Below are positions 14,820-26,439 of a DNA stretch of 64,000 nucleotides, piece after piece. This DNA is from Serinus canaria (Eukaryota; Chordata; Aves; Passeriformes; Fringillidae): the NCBI RefSeq assembly GCF_022539315.1, contig NC_066329.1, forward strand, positions 4,749,072 through 4,813,071, in the 5' to 3' direction. The position numbers and the translations under genes are program-made. Position 1 is the stretch's first letter; the number at the start of each line of letters is the position of its first letter. The notes beneath the pieces are model-generated. The model was given only the letters and a program-made list of their open reading frames with translations, ran no database searches and was not told the origin of the DNA.

Positions 14820-15090
14820 AGCGAGGAGAGGAGGGAGGGCTGAACGCCTCGCTCGCAGCCGGCGGGGAGGGGGCGCGGGGGTCCCGCCGAGGGCCGGGCT
14901 CGCCCCGAGGAGGCTCCGTGGGCTCCGGCCACGGGATGGCGCCGCGGCCACCCCCTCTCACCTGCCGGAGCCTGGCTCACCTGGGCGGCCCGGCTCGCCC
15001 GGCCCGGCCCGGGGCACCCCCCGGCCCGGTCCCCCCCGGGAGCGGGGCAGCGGCTGGAGCAGTGGCACCGCTCATCCGGACGGATCGCAA
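14820..15090. promoter_or_regulatory. CpG island
   Basis: Strongly GC- and CG-rich (for example 14990-15030). It lies about 9 kb upstream of the TBX3 promoter. No coding evidence; it could be a second promoter or a polycomb-type island. Confidence 0.6.
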
Positions 15091-15617
15091 TAAAAGAGCT
15101 TTTAGAAGTGACAGCCAGGCGTTTATAGGCTGAGAGACAACGCGAGCCACGGGCACAGCATCGCTGCTCCCGCGCCGACGACCCGCGGGTGACGCAGGAT
15201 AACCTGTCCCGCGGGAGGGTGGTGAGGAAGGAGGGAGAAGGGGATGGGGGAAAGTTCAGGACCTGGCGGTCAGAGTTTGGCCGGTATTAGCAGCTCCGGG
15301 CTCGCCAAGAGGGAGGAATAACGCGGCAGGCAAGAGAAGCGCTGAGCTAAACTTAGGGACCGGGAAGGGAAAGATCCGTTCTTCAAAACAGCTGGACTAA
15401 AAATATCCACCCTCCCCCTCCAGACTGAAGGCCGGGTGAAGGTGTACGAGATCTAATATTTCAGGTGACATAAGAAGGGAGCAAACACCCTGCCAAAAGC
15501 ATCTCTCATCCCGCACCACCTCCTCCTCCCCCGAAATACAGTGACCACCCCCCGCCAAAAAAAGACCCTCGAGCGAATAAATCCAAAGTCACGTCTCACT
15601 GTCACCCACCAGCCAAG

Positions 15618-15638
15618 AAAAAAAAAAAAAAAAAAAAA
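15618..15638. repeat. Poly-A run (21 nt)
   Basis: Uninterrupted A run on the plus strand without a recognisable retroposon upstream. Confidence 0.9.
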
Positions 15639-15789
15639 GGAAAAAAATCGCGTTTTATGAGTCCTGCTCCTCCGGATCAGACCAGGAGAGGAGCCGCTCG
15701 CCCCCCGCTGCCCCCTTCCCCGGGCAGGTGCGCCCACCACCCAAGCACGATCCCACCGCGCAGCAAAGCGCCGGGGACAGTAGCTGGGT

Positions 15790-16330
15790 TTAAGCATAAA
15801 AAAGAGCCTGTTTGCTTCTTTATTAGTGTCGAGCCTACTCTAATTACGAGAAATCGCTGCTCTCGGGCTGAAACGACGTGTTGTCCTGTGCTTGTAAAAT
15901 ACATTTCAAGTAATTCTTTTCTGTCTATAAAATACAGCGTGTGTGGGGGGAATATAAATAAACTGCTGTCCATTTCTTTAATGCTATTTTAGCCAAATTG
16001 ACTGGCCGGATTGGAATTCGACATAAAAGCTTTAGTTTGCAAAACATCCGCACTATAACGTCTGGGAGACAGGGCTTGAGCTCCAGCGCGACGGGCACGT
16101 TAACTGCATTAAAACCTCTCCATACGTTTTCGAGCTTTTGCTTTTTTCCCCCTCTTGCAGCACATCCACCCGCTCTCCTCCCCGCCTCCGGGCGCCTGCG
16201 CCTGGTTTTCTCCAAATGAAGTATTTTACGTGATCGATGGAAGGAGTCATTTGGCCCATAATTAGGTCAATAAAATCAATGTTTATTCCTCTGATGGCCT
16301 GAAAGCTAATAAATTCCTCTTTTATATTCG
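15790..16330. promoter_or_regulatory. Strong candidate enhancer block
   Basis: About 540 bp of AT-rich, motif-dense sequence between CpG-rich flanks. Words include CTCTAATTACGAG, TCTATAAAATACAGC, TTTGCAAAACATCC, CCCATAATTAGGTCAATAAA, and AATGTTTATTCC (forkhead type) next to AGCTAATAAATTCC. This density of homeodomain and forkhead cores is typical of vertebrate developmental enhancers. No alignment was available. Confidence 0.5.
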
Positions 16331-16619
16331 CTCCCTCCGAAGATTAGAAACGAGCTGCCCCAGCCCCAGCGACAGCAGAGCGGGGTGGGCGGCAGCCCCG
16401 GCCGGCGGGGATCGCTCCGTTCCGCGCTCCCAGCTCGCCACCAGCCCAGCCGCTGGCACACACACAAAAACTTAATATTAAAAAAAAAATTCCTTACTCC
16501 CATCCCTCCCCACTCGTGTTTATTTTTCAAGACAAGCCAATTTCCGACATATCCAGATTGTGTCTAACCCCCCTGGAACACCCCGCCATCGCACACACGC
16601 ACTCTCCACTCCTGTCTCG

Positions 16620-17230
16620 CAGATAACTTTATTTCGCTTGATTCCCTTTGGAGCCAGTGCTAGTCATGGACATGCAAGGTTTGAAGGCGCCTTGGAGAAA
16701 TCCTATTAGACTTGGAGAAAGTAAAGCTTTTGGGACAATAAAAAAGAACAAACCAAAACAAACAAAAAAACCCCAAACCCGCGACAGTTTTATTTTCCAA
16801 GCAGTAATAGCGAAGAAAAAGCATCGCGGTCCTAATCAGATCAATATAGAGACACACAAATCTTTGCAAAGGTTTAGCAGTTTACAGTGGGTTCCAGACC
16901 TTTGACATACATTGCGGATTAATTGGGCATTGTCAAGAGGGGGGAAGAGGAGGTGGGATTCCAGTTAATTAGTCGAGAAATGAATAAAAACTAAACATTA
17001 TCGGAATTGTCTGCGGGTCCCGGTTTGTTAGTGGGGATTTGGGGATCAGCTTTTGTGCGCCGTAAATTGGATCTGAGTAGCGTGGTGCTGTCTTACACTG
17101 TCGTTTTGTGAACTGGCGACAGCTCGAGTCCATGGGAAAACTTAAAGGGAACCTGGGGCCGGTCACAGAGCCTCATTATCTCATGTCGGATACCATCTTT
17201 CGGGGAGAGCGTTTAATCAACAGTGGCACA
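16620..17230. promoter_or_regulatory. Strong candidate enhancer block
   Basis: About 600 bp of lower-GC DNA directly left of a CpG island. It contains a perfect palindrome CTTTGCAAAG (16862-16871), GCGGATTAATTGGGC, CCAGTTAATTAGTCG and TTTAATCAACAGTGG. A polymorphic-looking A/C stretch lies at 16738-16775. No protein frame of note. Confidence 0.5.
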
Positions 17231-17301
17231 CAATCCTCCCCTCGCAACCTGGGCAAACCGCACCACCTTCCCTTTCCGCCGCCCTGCAAACGGCCCGAGA
17301 G

Positions 17302-17326
17302 AAAAAAAAAAAAAAAAAAAAAAAAA
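17302..17326. repeat. Poly-A run (25 nt)
   Basis: Uninterrupted A run at the left edge of a CpG island. In translation it produces a lysine run in an otherwise spurious open frame. Confidence 0.9.
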
Positions 17327-17329
17327 GAC

Positions 17330-18780
17330 CGCCCCCCACCTTTCCCGAGTGGGTGAAACCGTGCCAGGGGCTGCGAGGCGGTGGCGGAGCTCCCGCTGCC
17401 CAGCCGGGCACGTGGGGCTTCGCCCGTCCCTGCGCTTCAAGGGCTGGGGCTCCGCGGTGCCTCGGCTTCTGCCTTCCCCACAGAGCCGGCCAGGAGCCGG
17501 GCCCGTGGCTGGAGGGAGTTTTCCCCGCGGCGCTGGACGGGGCGGTCCCCGCTGCCCACCCCACATCCCGGCCGCCCCGCCGACAGCCCGGCTCCGCCGG
17601 CTGCTTCTCCCTCTCCGGCCTGCTTTCCTCGGGGAAGTCACGGCTTGGCACCCGCTGGGTGCTCGGGCCGCCCCGCCGGGCAGCGCAGCCCTGCTGGGGT
17701 GTCCCCCGGCTGAGCGGGAGCTTCCCCTCACTCTCAGCACACTCCTCCCTCCGCCTGCCCTGAAGGGTCCGGCTGGCAGGAAGAAGGGAGACGGGAAAGG
17801 GTTGGGAACGAGCGAGGGATCCGCAGCACCTTCCCTCCAGTCTCAGGAGAGGAGTCCTCACGGGAGGAAACCCTCCGGCACTGAAGGCGCATGTTGCTCC
17901 CCACTGGGCCCGTGCCCCGAGCAGGGGGCTCCGGGCCGGGGGGAGCCGCACGCCGAAGTGGCCCCGGTTCTGCCCGGGACCAGCGCAGAGCCGGGATGGA
18001 GCGAAGGGAGCAGAGAGGGGGAGCCCTCAGTCCACGGGAACTCCCAGCTGGGTGCGGGTGTCCCCCCTGAGCCGCTTTGCGGGCTCGCAGGTGGGAACGG
18101 GACTCCTGTGAGGGGGTGCCGGGTCTCTGGAGAGATCTCTCGGGGGTCGCTCCGCGTATCCGAGCGGGACGAGGCCCGGGAGGATGAGGCTGTGGCAGAC
18201 CGGGAGGAGCCCGGGTTCAGATCCCCCAGCATCCCGCGTGGAGCTGGGGGAGCCCGAGAGACGGACAGACGGACCTTGCGAACGGTAAAATCCGCTGCAC
18301 TCTGCTACTTGTAGCTAGGGCGATTCCTGTCCTGCGGAGTACCCTAATCCTAAGCCTAACCCCTCCTCCGGGGCTGAGCAAAGAACGGGCCCCGGGGAGG
18401 CGAACTGCCAGCCCAAGATGGGCAGCAGCCCCCGGCGCTGCTACCGTGCTCCCGGCCACCTCCAGGGCCTCCGGGGCCACCGCTGCAAGTCCCCGGCGTG
18501 CCCCCATCCTGGGAGGGAGTTTGGCAGAAGGGAGGTCGCAGCATCCCTCCCGGCGCAGGAACCTCTCTCTCGAGGAGGAAGTAGGCAAAACCCGCTGGGT
18601 TTTGTGGAGAGGAGGGTTTGGAAAAGGAGCGCATCCCCGTCCGTGCCCGGGAGGTGCCTCCATCTCCCGCGCGGGCGGCTCGGAGCCAGCGGGGCCGGTG
18701 AGAGCCCGGCAGAGCCCGGAGCATCCCCGCTGCCGGGCAGCAGCCTCTGCCCCGGCCTCCTCCGGGCCAGTAATTGGGTG
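17330..18780. promoter_or_regulatory. Large CpG island, about 12 kb upstream of TBX3
   Basis: About 1.4 kb of GC- and CG-rich DNA, the largest in the window. Both strands carry long open frames across it (363 codons plus, 244 codons minus). They are low-complexity and mutually overlapping, as expected from base composition. It is a candidate orphan CpG island, either a promoter of an unknown noncoding RNA or a developmental (polycomb-type) island. Confidence 0.6.
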
Positions 18781-18949
18781 TGCTTAAAATCAACCCGGCT
18801 AACGAGCCTGTTGTCCTCCTCACCCCACCCCCTCGTGTGAAACATTGTCATTAGGCGTCTAATATCTCCATCGCTTCCAGGGGGGAATGGGAAGAGGCTG
18901 CTCGAAAAAAGCCACAGACAAAAGAAAGTGTGTGAACTCCCAGCGCCCG

Positions 18950-19330
18950 TATGCACAGCACAATGCAAAGCGGGTTAATATCAGTTAGCAGTTCTGCAGT
19001 GACCTGTAAAGTTGCCTCTCTGGAAAGATTCTTGATGTATTACTTAACATGGCTACACAGTTATCTGTCTCGGCATTAATGCGTCCATTAAATCACTGTT
19101 GAGTAGCATCAACCTACTCCCGAGTCTTTCCGTCTCCTGGGAATATGGTTTCTAAACAGGATCAAACATGTGATGCTGACAAGTCATGAGATAAGTTATA
19201 ATTAATTAGAGTTTGCTACATCCACAGAACGGGTACTTGGGGGAGTGGGGATGGACCGGGCCATTAAGGACTTCAGCCAGGAGGGAGAATCTATAATATT
19301 GAGTTGGAAAACAAGAAGAAGTAATAATCA
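18950..19330. promoter_or_regulatory. Strong candidate enhancer
   Basis: Sharp switch from CpG island to AT-rich DNA with TTAATATCAGTTAG, CGGCATTAATGCGTCC, CATTAAATCACTG, TGAGATAAG (GATA site, 19188-19195) and TAATTAATTA (19199-19208). The 13-mer TATAATTAATTAG (19197-19209) recurs in the candidate at 50.3 kb. Inferred from motif density and composition. Confidence 0.5.
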
Positions 19331-22300
19331 AAGGTGGCCGAAGAAAACTGCAAACCTTTAGCTTTCAGAGCTCGGTCAAGATTAAAGTTGTTCTTGATGG
19401 GAAACACACCATCCACTCCTTAATGAAAACCATGGGGAGACCGATGCTGCGGATGGCTCCTTGAAGAGGGAGAGGAATCTTCGCTCCAGGTCTGAGGACA
19501 AAAATCAGCGGCGCAATTTGCAAGAGGAAGAAGAGAGGAAGGAGCTGGGAGAAGGGAGCCGCCTCGCCTGGCTGAGCAGCGAAGCCGCAGCCAGAGGTCA
19601 CGTCTCCACCCGACACACACTTCGGGGTCGTTTCGCAGATGTTCCCCCGCTTCAGAGAGCCCCGGAGCATCCCCCTGCCTGCCCCAGAGCGCCCTGGAAG
19701 CTGCCGAAACCCCTCTCCTCCTGGCAGACAAATGGCCCCTCTTGCCCTGGGCTGGGGCCAGCCTGCAGCCCTCCCCCTGCCCTCTCTGCTGGAATGACAG
19801 TTAAAAATCAGACTGCAAACAAGTGGATTTTGGTCTGAGCTGTAATAGCCCTTATTTGCTTTGCTTTAACAAACAGCTGGAGGGGGGGATTTACTTTCAG
19901 GCTGGCTGTAAAAGCTCCACACGGGAGGGGAAAGGCAGGGGACGGAGGTTAACCGGCGGCACGGGGTGTCTTTTCATGCCCTCTGCGAGTCAAAGCAACG
20001 GCTGGGTTTGTTTGCTTGCTCTCTGCAACAAATGGGAGCCCTTCAGGTGAGAAGATGCTGGAAGGGTGGAATGACAGGACAGATTTACACCTGTCCTTAC
20101 AGCCTACCCTGACAACCCCTATAGCCTACAGAAATGACCAGTGGTGCCGCGGAGTCTGGGGAAGTCAGCAGGTTCACTCGGCTTTTTTGATGCTTTTTCA
20201 CTCCGTCCTCCCCCACCGCTGCCCCTCCTGCTTCCTTCTCCCTTTCCCTTGTATTCCTAACGGCACCACACGAAGCACGGAGGGGTGGACCCGATCAACA
20301 GGCTCCCCCAGCCACGCCGTGCCCCAGGAATATCACAGCTGACCCCGGGGAGCCCCTTCTCAGCACCTCCTCGGGCACACAGGGTGCTCAAGGTCTGCCT
20401 TTACCACACTCCAGCCTCCTGCTATAACCTCGTCCAACTCTTAGCTGTCCCCTCCCAGACAAGAAGGCAGAGAGAAGATAACCCTCCTCATGCCCTGTCT
20501 ACCCCCAGACATCCCACCTCGATGACAGAGCCTGTCCAGATGCCTCTGGAATCTGGCTGGACCCAGCTGCCATCTTCATCCCTGGAGAGGACAGAGGCTG
20601 CACTCTCCAGCCCCCACCCCAAGGGCCTGTTGCCACCTCCTAGTGCCTGCTGAAAGCCTCCTCAGAGCCAGCTCTCCAGTGGGGAGGCTGCTGGAGCCAG
20701 CACCACTCAGCCCCGTGTTCAGCACGCCTGGGAGGCTGCAGCCATTCCGGCTGAGGGCATGGGGGTGGTGCTGAGGGCCCTCTGGAGAGGACTGGAATAT
20801 GTTTCAGTATCCCCTAGCCAAAAGCATCTTGTGAGCAAGCAGCACAGCCCAACATCTCATCACTCAGCATCATCAGACAGCGCTGAGCAGGACCTTGGGA
20901 GGCTCTGCTCCAGCGTGAGTGCCTGAAGTTACAGTCAAAGAGCCAAATGTAAAAGCCCCATGACATTGCAGCACAAAACAGAGGTCTCCTGATGGATCCC
21001 ACATGCCCACCGTGCTCCCAGGACAGCTCCCGGGCAGCAAAGTGCTCAGGCACGGGGTGCACAAGTGTGGGACATCAGGCAGGGAAGAAACAACAGGTCC
21101 TAAGCTGCTCTCAGCAGTTTCACTTCGTTAAGTGCCACATTCTGCTGGAGATCTCCAGCTGGATTCCTCCTCCTGCTACAGCGAGGGAGCCAAAGCCATC
21201 AGCTCTAACAAAAAAATAAAGCCAGAGGTTTGTCATGCCCCTGTTAGGCTCATTGCAGCAATGATTTCCCAATTACACAGAGTCAGTTTCAACAGAGCAG
21301 ACTGGGAATGCCTCACGGGAGGACTCTGGACTGCCCCAGGCTAGGAAAGAGTAGAGAACCTGCCCCAAATGAGGCAAGTGTGGGGATTTGCAAACAGGTA
21401 CCTCTGCTCATGGGACAACCCGAAGCCCTGGAATGGGGTTATAGCCAGAGGCAAGCACTCGAGATTCCTCTAAAATCTCTGGGAACATCTAAGGGTTCGG
21501 CACTTCTAAAAATCTCTTGAGGTTTCTTCAGATGCCTGGAGAGAGATTTCACAGCTTGTCTCCTCTTAATAGCTGAGTTTTAGTCTCTGGCCAGAAAAAT
21601 AGGCTGTGCAACTTCACTGTGCCTCCCTTAAGAGAATTAGCATTACTAACTCACCATTCCACCTGTGATGCACACCATTGCTACACAGTAATCATGAGAT
21701 AACATCGTTTGTGGCAACACTCATCCCAGTGGGGATGGCCGAGGATATCACAAAGGGGTAACGGGGACAGAGAGGAGTTCAACCTTTCACAGCCTGGAAG
21801 GAGCTGGGATGCCTCTCCCTGCACTTCCTTCCACAGGCTGAGGCTTTCTGGGATGATCCTGCCAAGGAAGACATTGCAGGAGCTGAGGAGGCCAGGAATA
21901 CCCTGTGGAAACTCAAGAAGAAAGGTTTATGTTTTCTCCTGTGCAATGTGAATATGCAGATGGATTTGCATATGACTACTCCGTGGAGTAAAGGCCTTCC
22001 AGGGAAGATACAAAAGTGCTCTTTGGGATTGGCACAGGAAGAGGATGGAGTACAAGACTACTTTGAATGACCTTTTTCCAGCCACTCTGGAGCTGATGGG
22101 TGATATTCCAAGGGAGGCATGGATCCAGGTGCATGACCATGAAGAGTTAATCTCTCCATGGAGGAACTTCCTCAGCCATGGCCATCCTCAATTTCACACC
22201 CAGGGTGCTTTACCTGTGTTTGGGGATCTGCCATCAACCACACAGTCAAAGTCAAGGTCTCCTCCTCATTCCTTTCAATGCTCTGGGCCCTGCCTTTTAC

Positions 22301-22899
22301 AAAAAAACACTTCCCCCTGCTGTGTGCTGGGATCACTGGAGTGTGTCCCAGGGGAGGCAGTGGGGGGGAGTGCTGACAGATGCCTTTGCTTGGTGAGAGG
22401 CCCTTGGCAGCACAACCACTTCTCACCTCCCTTCACCAAAGCCTGGCTGTGGCACCCTCCTGGTGGAAACCTTGTCCAGCCAGGGTTTCCCAGATGGAAA
22501 TGGGTGCTGCCCTGCCATGCCCCAAACAAGCTGGAGTGCCTTCCCACTTCCCAGGGCACACACAAACATCCAGGGCACCCCAGGAGTGCTGGGTTTGCTG
22601 CTTCTCACCCAGACAGAGCTGATCTGCATTTATTCAATGACCATGTCTGGGAAGACTGCATGTGTTAAGCCCAGGCATAATTTCCAGGCATGGAAAAGGG
22701 TGTGCTCAGAAACCCCAGACATTTTCTAAGCCTACTCAAGACCTGCCATGATCAGATAGTTCACCCAGCCAAAGAAGTCCTGAAGATGGAGCACATGGCT
22801 GGGAAACATCAGATTTGGAGGGAGTTAAGGACATTCAGAAGACACTTCCAAATGTGCAGTTTTTCTTGCATGACACACAGGGTCACTCTTGTCAACAAA
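19331..22899. other. No gene seen; unique intergenic DNA
   Basis: Moderately GC-rich single-copy DNA. Small AT-richer patches lie at 21590-21720 and 21930-21990; the latter has an exact octamer ATTTGCAT at 21964-21971. A 207-codon open frame at 22045-22668 has no recognisable domain and no plausible splice context, so I do not call it. Confidence 0.55.
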
Positions 22900-23110
22900 T
22901 ATCCCATTTTAATATTTCATTAAACTTTCATGGTGTACTCTGAGTCCATGATATAGGCAGAGTCAACAAATGTAAAAATCAATTAATCAGTCCCTAAGCA
23001 AATACCCTGTGAGAGAGAGAAAGGCTCCCATTAATTTCTCCAGACTTCAGGTCAAGCCCTAAATGTACAAAGATCAAAAGACCTGGAGATTAGCATTGAG
23101 CCAAGTCATC
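22900..23110. promoter_or_regulatory. Candidate regulatory element
   Basis: AT-rich patch with AAAATCAATTAATCAG and CCCATTAATTTCTCC, plus a short GA run at 23011-23021. Motif evidence only. Confidence 0.3.
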
Positions 23111-23410
23111 AGCAGTGGGATTTCCAAAGGCCATGCTCAACCCCTTCCAAGTAGATGGGTAAAAACACACTGACCCAAGATTTTTTAGTTCCTTTTTTTT
23201 TTTTTTTGTGCAGTGAGGCAACTTTGGATTTTATTTTTTATTTAAGAAAGGAAATGGTAAAATGAGTAGTTTGCATTTTTCACCACAAGTGAGAGCTTTC
23301 CTCTAGACACTCACACATCACTCCAAAGTTCCTGAGAAGATGAGTGACAGCCAAATTGCCTCACACCCTTTGCTCTTTGCACATCTCCCTGCCAGGTTTG
23401 TGCTGAGAAC

Positions 23411-23429
23411 AGGTGGCTTTCACACCTAG
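23411..23429 (+). promoter_or_regulatory. T-box binding site candidate
   Basis: TTTCACACCTAG at 23418-23429 matches exactly one half of the palindromic Brachyury site. An inverted AGGTG core sits just before it at 23411-23415. TBX2/3 proteins recognise the same core, so feedback by TBX3 or input from another T-box factor is possible. Confidence 0.4.
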
Positions 23430-23589
23430 CACATATTTGTGCTGGCTGAGTGTTAGCAGTGAAATCAAATCCTTTCCTCTGACCCAGGAATTTTGATGGC
23501 AGAGGGAAGGGTGGCTTGTTTGAGGGGGTGTGGCACTTCTTTCCACAGGAACATTTATCATTTCTCTGCTGAAAAAGAGACCAATAACC

Positions 23590-23720
23590 CACAGCCCGTG
23601 CCTGTTATTACCCTGTGAATTCAAAGGTGTCTCGTTTTTAATGGGCCCTTAGCAATAGCGCCGGCACCTCATCATTTATCATCTTGTGCTGACAACTTCC
23701 TTGATGCACAAAGCTCCTGA
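23590..23720. promoter_or_regulatory. Small candidate element
   Basis: TCGTTTTTAATGGGCCC, TAGCAATAGCGCCGG and CATCATTTATCATCTTG in sequence unlike its flanks. Weak, motif-only evidence. Confidence 0.25.
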
Positions 23721-24234
23721 ATGGCACCTCTGAAAGAGGTGTCAGCAGAATGAGCCGTGAGGGGTCTTGTAGCTTTTCCTGTAGTCAAGCAAAGGAAGAC
23801 CCGAGGCGTGTTTCTACCTTTGAACTGCAATATCAGCCACAATATCAGCCTCCCTATGATGTCCCCTCTAGCCCAGTGCCAGGCAGAGCACAGGGGGGGA
23901 AAACCAACCTCTGAAGGCCACATCTCCCTCTTCAGCAAGGGCAAGAGGGGTGGGGCACAGCAGTGCAGGCAGGAGAGCCCTGCTCCCACCGCCTTCCCAA
24001 ACCCGAGCACCACACTGGAGTCAGCCCAGCTTGGAGATACCCCTGCACAGGGCAGAGCTGGCCCAAACGACTTCTTCTCCTTCCCAAAACAAAACAGAAA
24101 CCAAGGGGTGAGTCACAGCTTTGACCTACAATTTGAAGCTTGCTTTTTTTCCCAGGGCTTCAAGGAAATCTCGTGTTAAATCCATAACTGAGTCCTAAGG
24201 GAGACAGGCAAAACATCCTCTGACACAGCTGACC

Positions 24235-24239
<5 letters not shown>

Positions 24240-24295
<56 letters not shown>

Positions 24296-24312
24296 GCTCT
24301 CTCTCTCTCTCC
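24240..24312. repeat. CT microsatellite
   Basis: About 73 nt of CT dinucleotides with two single-base interruptions (near 24271 and 24295). A short CAG repeat follows at about 24447-24463. Confidence 0.95.
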
Positions 24313-24463
24313 TTGAGAAGATGTTTTTCAAGGAAAGAAGCCAAAATTGAGCTTAGGGAAATGAACAGAGCTTGGCTGGGTTGATGGGGCTGAGCTGACT
24401 TTGACCAGGCAGTGCTGCCTCCTAACCTGCTCCTATGCAAATCCCAGCAGCAGCAGCAGCAGC

Positions 24464-26439
24464 CTCACCCTGGCAAAGGTTGCTCTTCCCTCCTGGTTTG
24501 TGCAAATACAGTCTTGCCACAAATCCATTTGCAATGGCCTTGAATGACAACAGCTGATTTTGATGCTGGCAACAGTAAATCTTGCATTTTCCCCTCGGAG
24601 GGTTTGGCAGAGCCAGGCTGATTTCCTTCTCCAAACCTTGCCTGGCAAAGGTTTCCCTATGTCATAGCCTCATGCAAGCACAACACTCTGTAATTACCAG
24701 GTCCAGAGTCTTTCATTCAAGTGCCTTCAAGGATTTTAAAGAATTTTGACTTGGGGCCCCCTGGGGCAAAAGCCCAAGGACTTCTTTGCCCAATTTACTT
24801 ATGAGTAAACTGAGGCACGGCAGAGGGAAACCTGTAATTTTCACGAGTCTGTTCATTGAGGATTCCTCGTTTTCCACACTCTCAACTCCAGAATGCCCTA
24901 AAGGCTTCAGTATTCAGGGCTGCTGAGCAGCCAAATATTTAGTGGAAGGATTCTGCAGTGTTCCAGAAAGCCAACTCTATCCTTCTTCCAAACCACCCAC
25001 TCAGAAAAAAATCAGGGCATCCAAAACTGGTGGTTTGTGACACTCAGCTGATAATAGGGTATGCTATTAATGAGCCCCAGATCTCTCTGCACTTCCATTG
25101 AGGAGATATCTAGAGGGGAAAACAGGAAAGCAGGTAACAGCTTCCCCCTCTCCTGCCCAAGAGCTCAGTGTGCAGGCAGAAAGTGGGAGGAAGGGAGGGA
25201 TTGCCAAGCAGCCCCACAGGAGGCTCAGGGCTGCTGCTTGCCAGGAGACACCTCAGTCACACCCAGCACGTAGGGCCACCAGAGCCCCACAGCACAGCCT
25301 GGCTCCCAGCACCCACTGCTCATCTCCCATTGGAGTGAAATCCCATGGAGGCTCAGGCAGGAATTCTTCCCTGCTCTGCCCCTGGGGCTGTGCACAAGGG
25401 ATGGACTCTGGTGAGTGGAGTCTGCAGCGTCCTCAGGGACACCAGGGTTTGGTTTGTGCCTGCTGTGGGCACCAAACAGCCGCTCTGTGTGGGTCCTCTG
25501 CCCAGAAATGAGAGCTTGCTCCAATAACCACTGCTTTAGTGGGATCATCAATGGTCTCTCCTCTATCTCACTGCCATTCATCCCCACAGAAGTTTTAGGA
25601 AATTTTCACCCTTTTTTCAACTTATGAAATAATTCAAAAAGGTACTAGGGGAGGGGATGGATGGGAAGGGCAAAGCCACTTCAGCCTCCTTTTCCTGACA
25701 ACTCTCTGAAGAAAAAGGAATAATTGTGTATTCCCCACATGCAGCCAGAGAATAAGTTACAGGAAGAATCCATCAAGGGGGAAAGGAGATTCAGATATTC
25801 GAGGAAAAGATTTCCAAGTTGACTTATGATTTTTCCTCCAGGATCTCATTGCAACAGGCACCGTGCAAACGGTGAGAGACAATTTCCTGCACTAGATATA
25901 TTAAAATCTAAGCTTCAGAGACAGAAAGAGTGTGGGAGGGAAAATGGGAGGGTGAGGAGAATTGAACTGACTCACCCTGGGTTACTTATCTGGTCAAGAA
26001 CAGAGGCAGGAAGGACTAATCCAAGGCTCCAGAGTGCCAGTCCAACACTGTCCTTCAGACAAGGTTGCTCCTACCTATCCCTTTGATGTGCTCATAACAG
26101 CAGGGAGCAAGAGCCACCTCCTATCAAAATGAGAAGCCAGGCCACAGCCAAAGAGCAGCAAATGGAGAAATATCAGGAGAAGATTATCTGAGAATAAAGT
26201 GTCTGTCACCAGCAAAAACATGATGGTGTCACTTGTGGGCTGGGGTAAATCAGCACAGCTCCCCAGCAGCCAGGGCTCTGCTCACTAAACAGCAGCAGGG
26301 TCTGCTCCACCTTATCAATCACCAGGGCCAGGGAGAGTAGAGGGGAGGTGGGAGCTCAGTGAAAGCCATTCCCCAGTTAGAAGAGCACCAGCCTGTGGTC
26401 CCCAGCCAGGAGTTTGGATAAGTTGGCCAAAGAGAGAGA
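24464..26439. other. No gene seen; unique intergenic DNA
   Basis: Ordinary single-copy sequence. A mildly AT-rich part (24660-24760) has GTAATTACCAGG. No repeats or exons recognised. Confidence 0.55.

Noticed and set aside
15926..15957. TATAAAA and TATAAATAA words as core promoters
   Set aside because: They sit in a generally AT-rich candidate enhancer without CCAAT/GC boxes or a downstream exon, so a promoter call is not supported.
17223..18314. 363-codon plus-strand open frame, the longest in the window, with a 244-codon antisense partner
   Set aside because: It lies in a CpG island where stops are rare and begins across a 25-nt A run. The translation is low-complexity Pro/Gly/Ala/Arg, both strands are open together, and no domain is recognisable.
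22045..22668. 207-codon plus-strand open frame
   Set aside because: No recognisable family, no promoter or splice setting, and another stop-free frame overlaps it on the same strand. Treated as chance.
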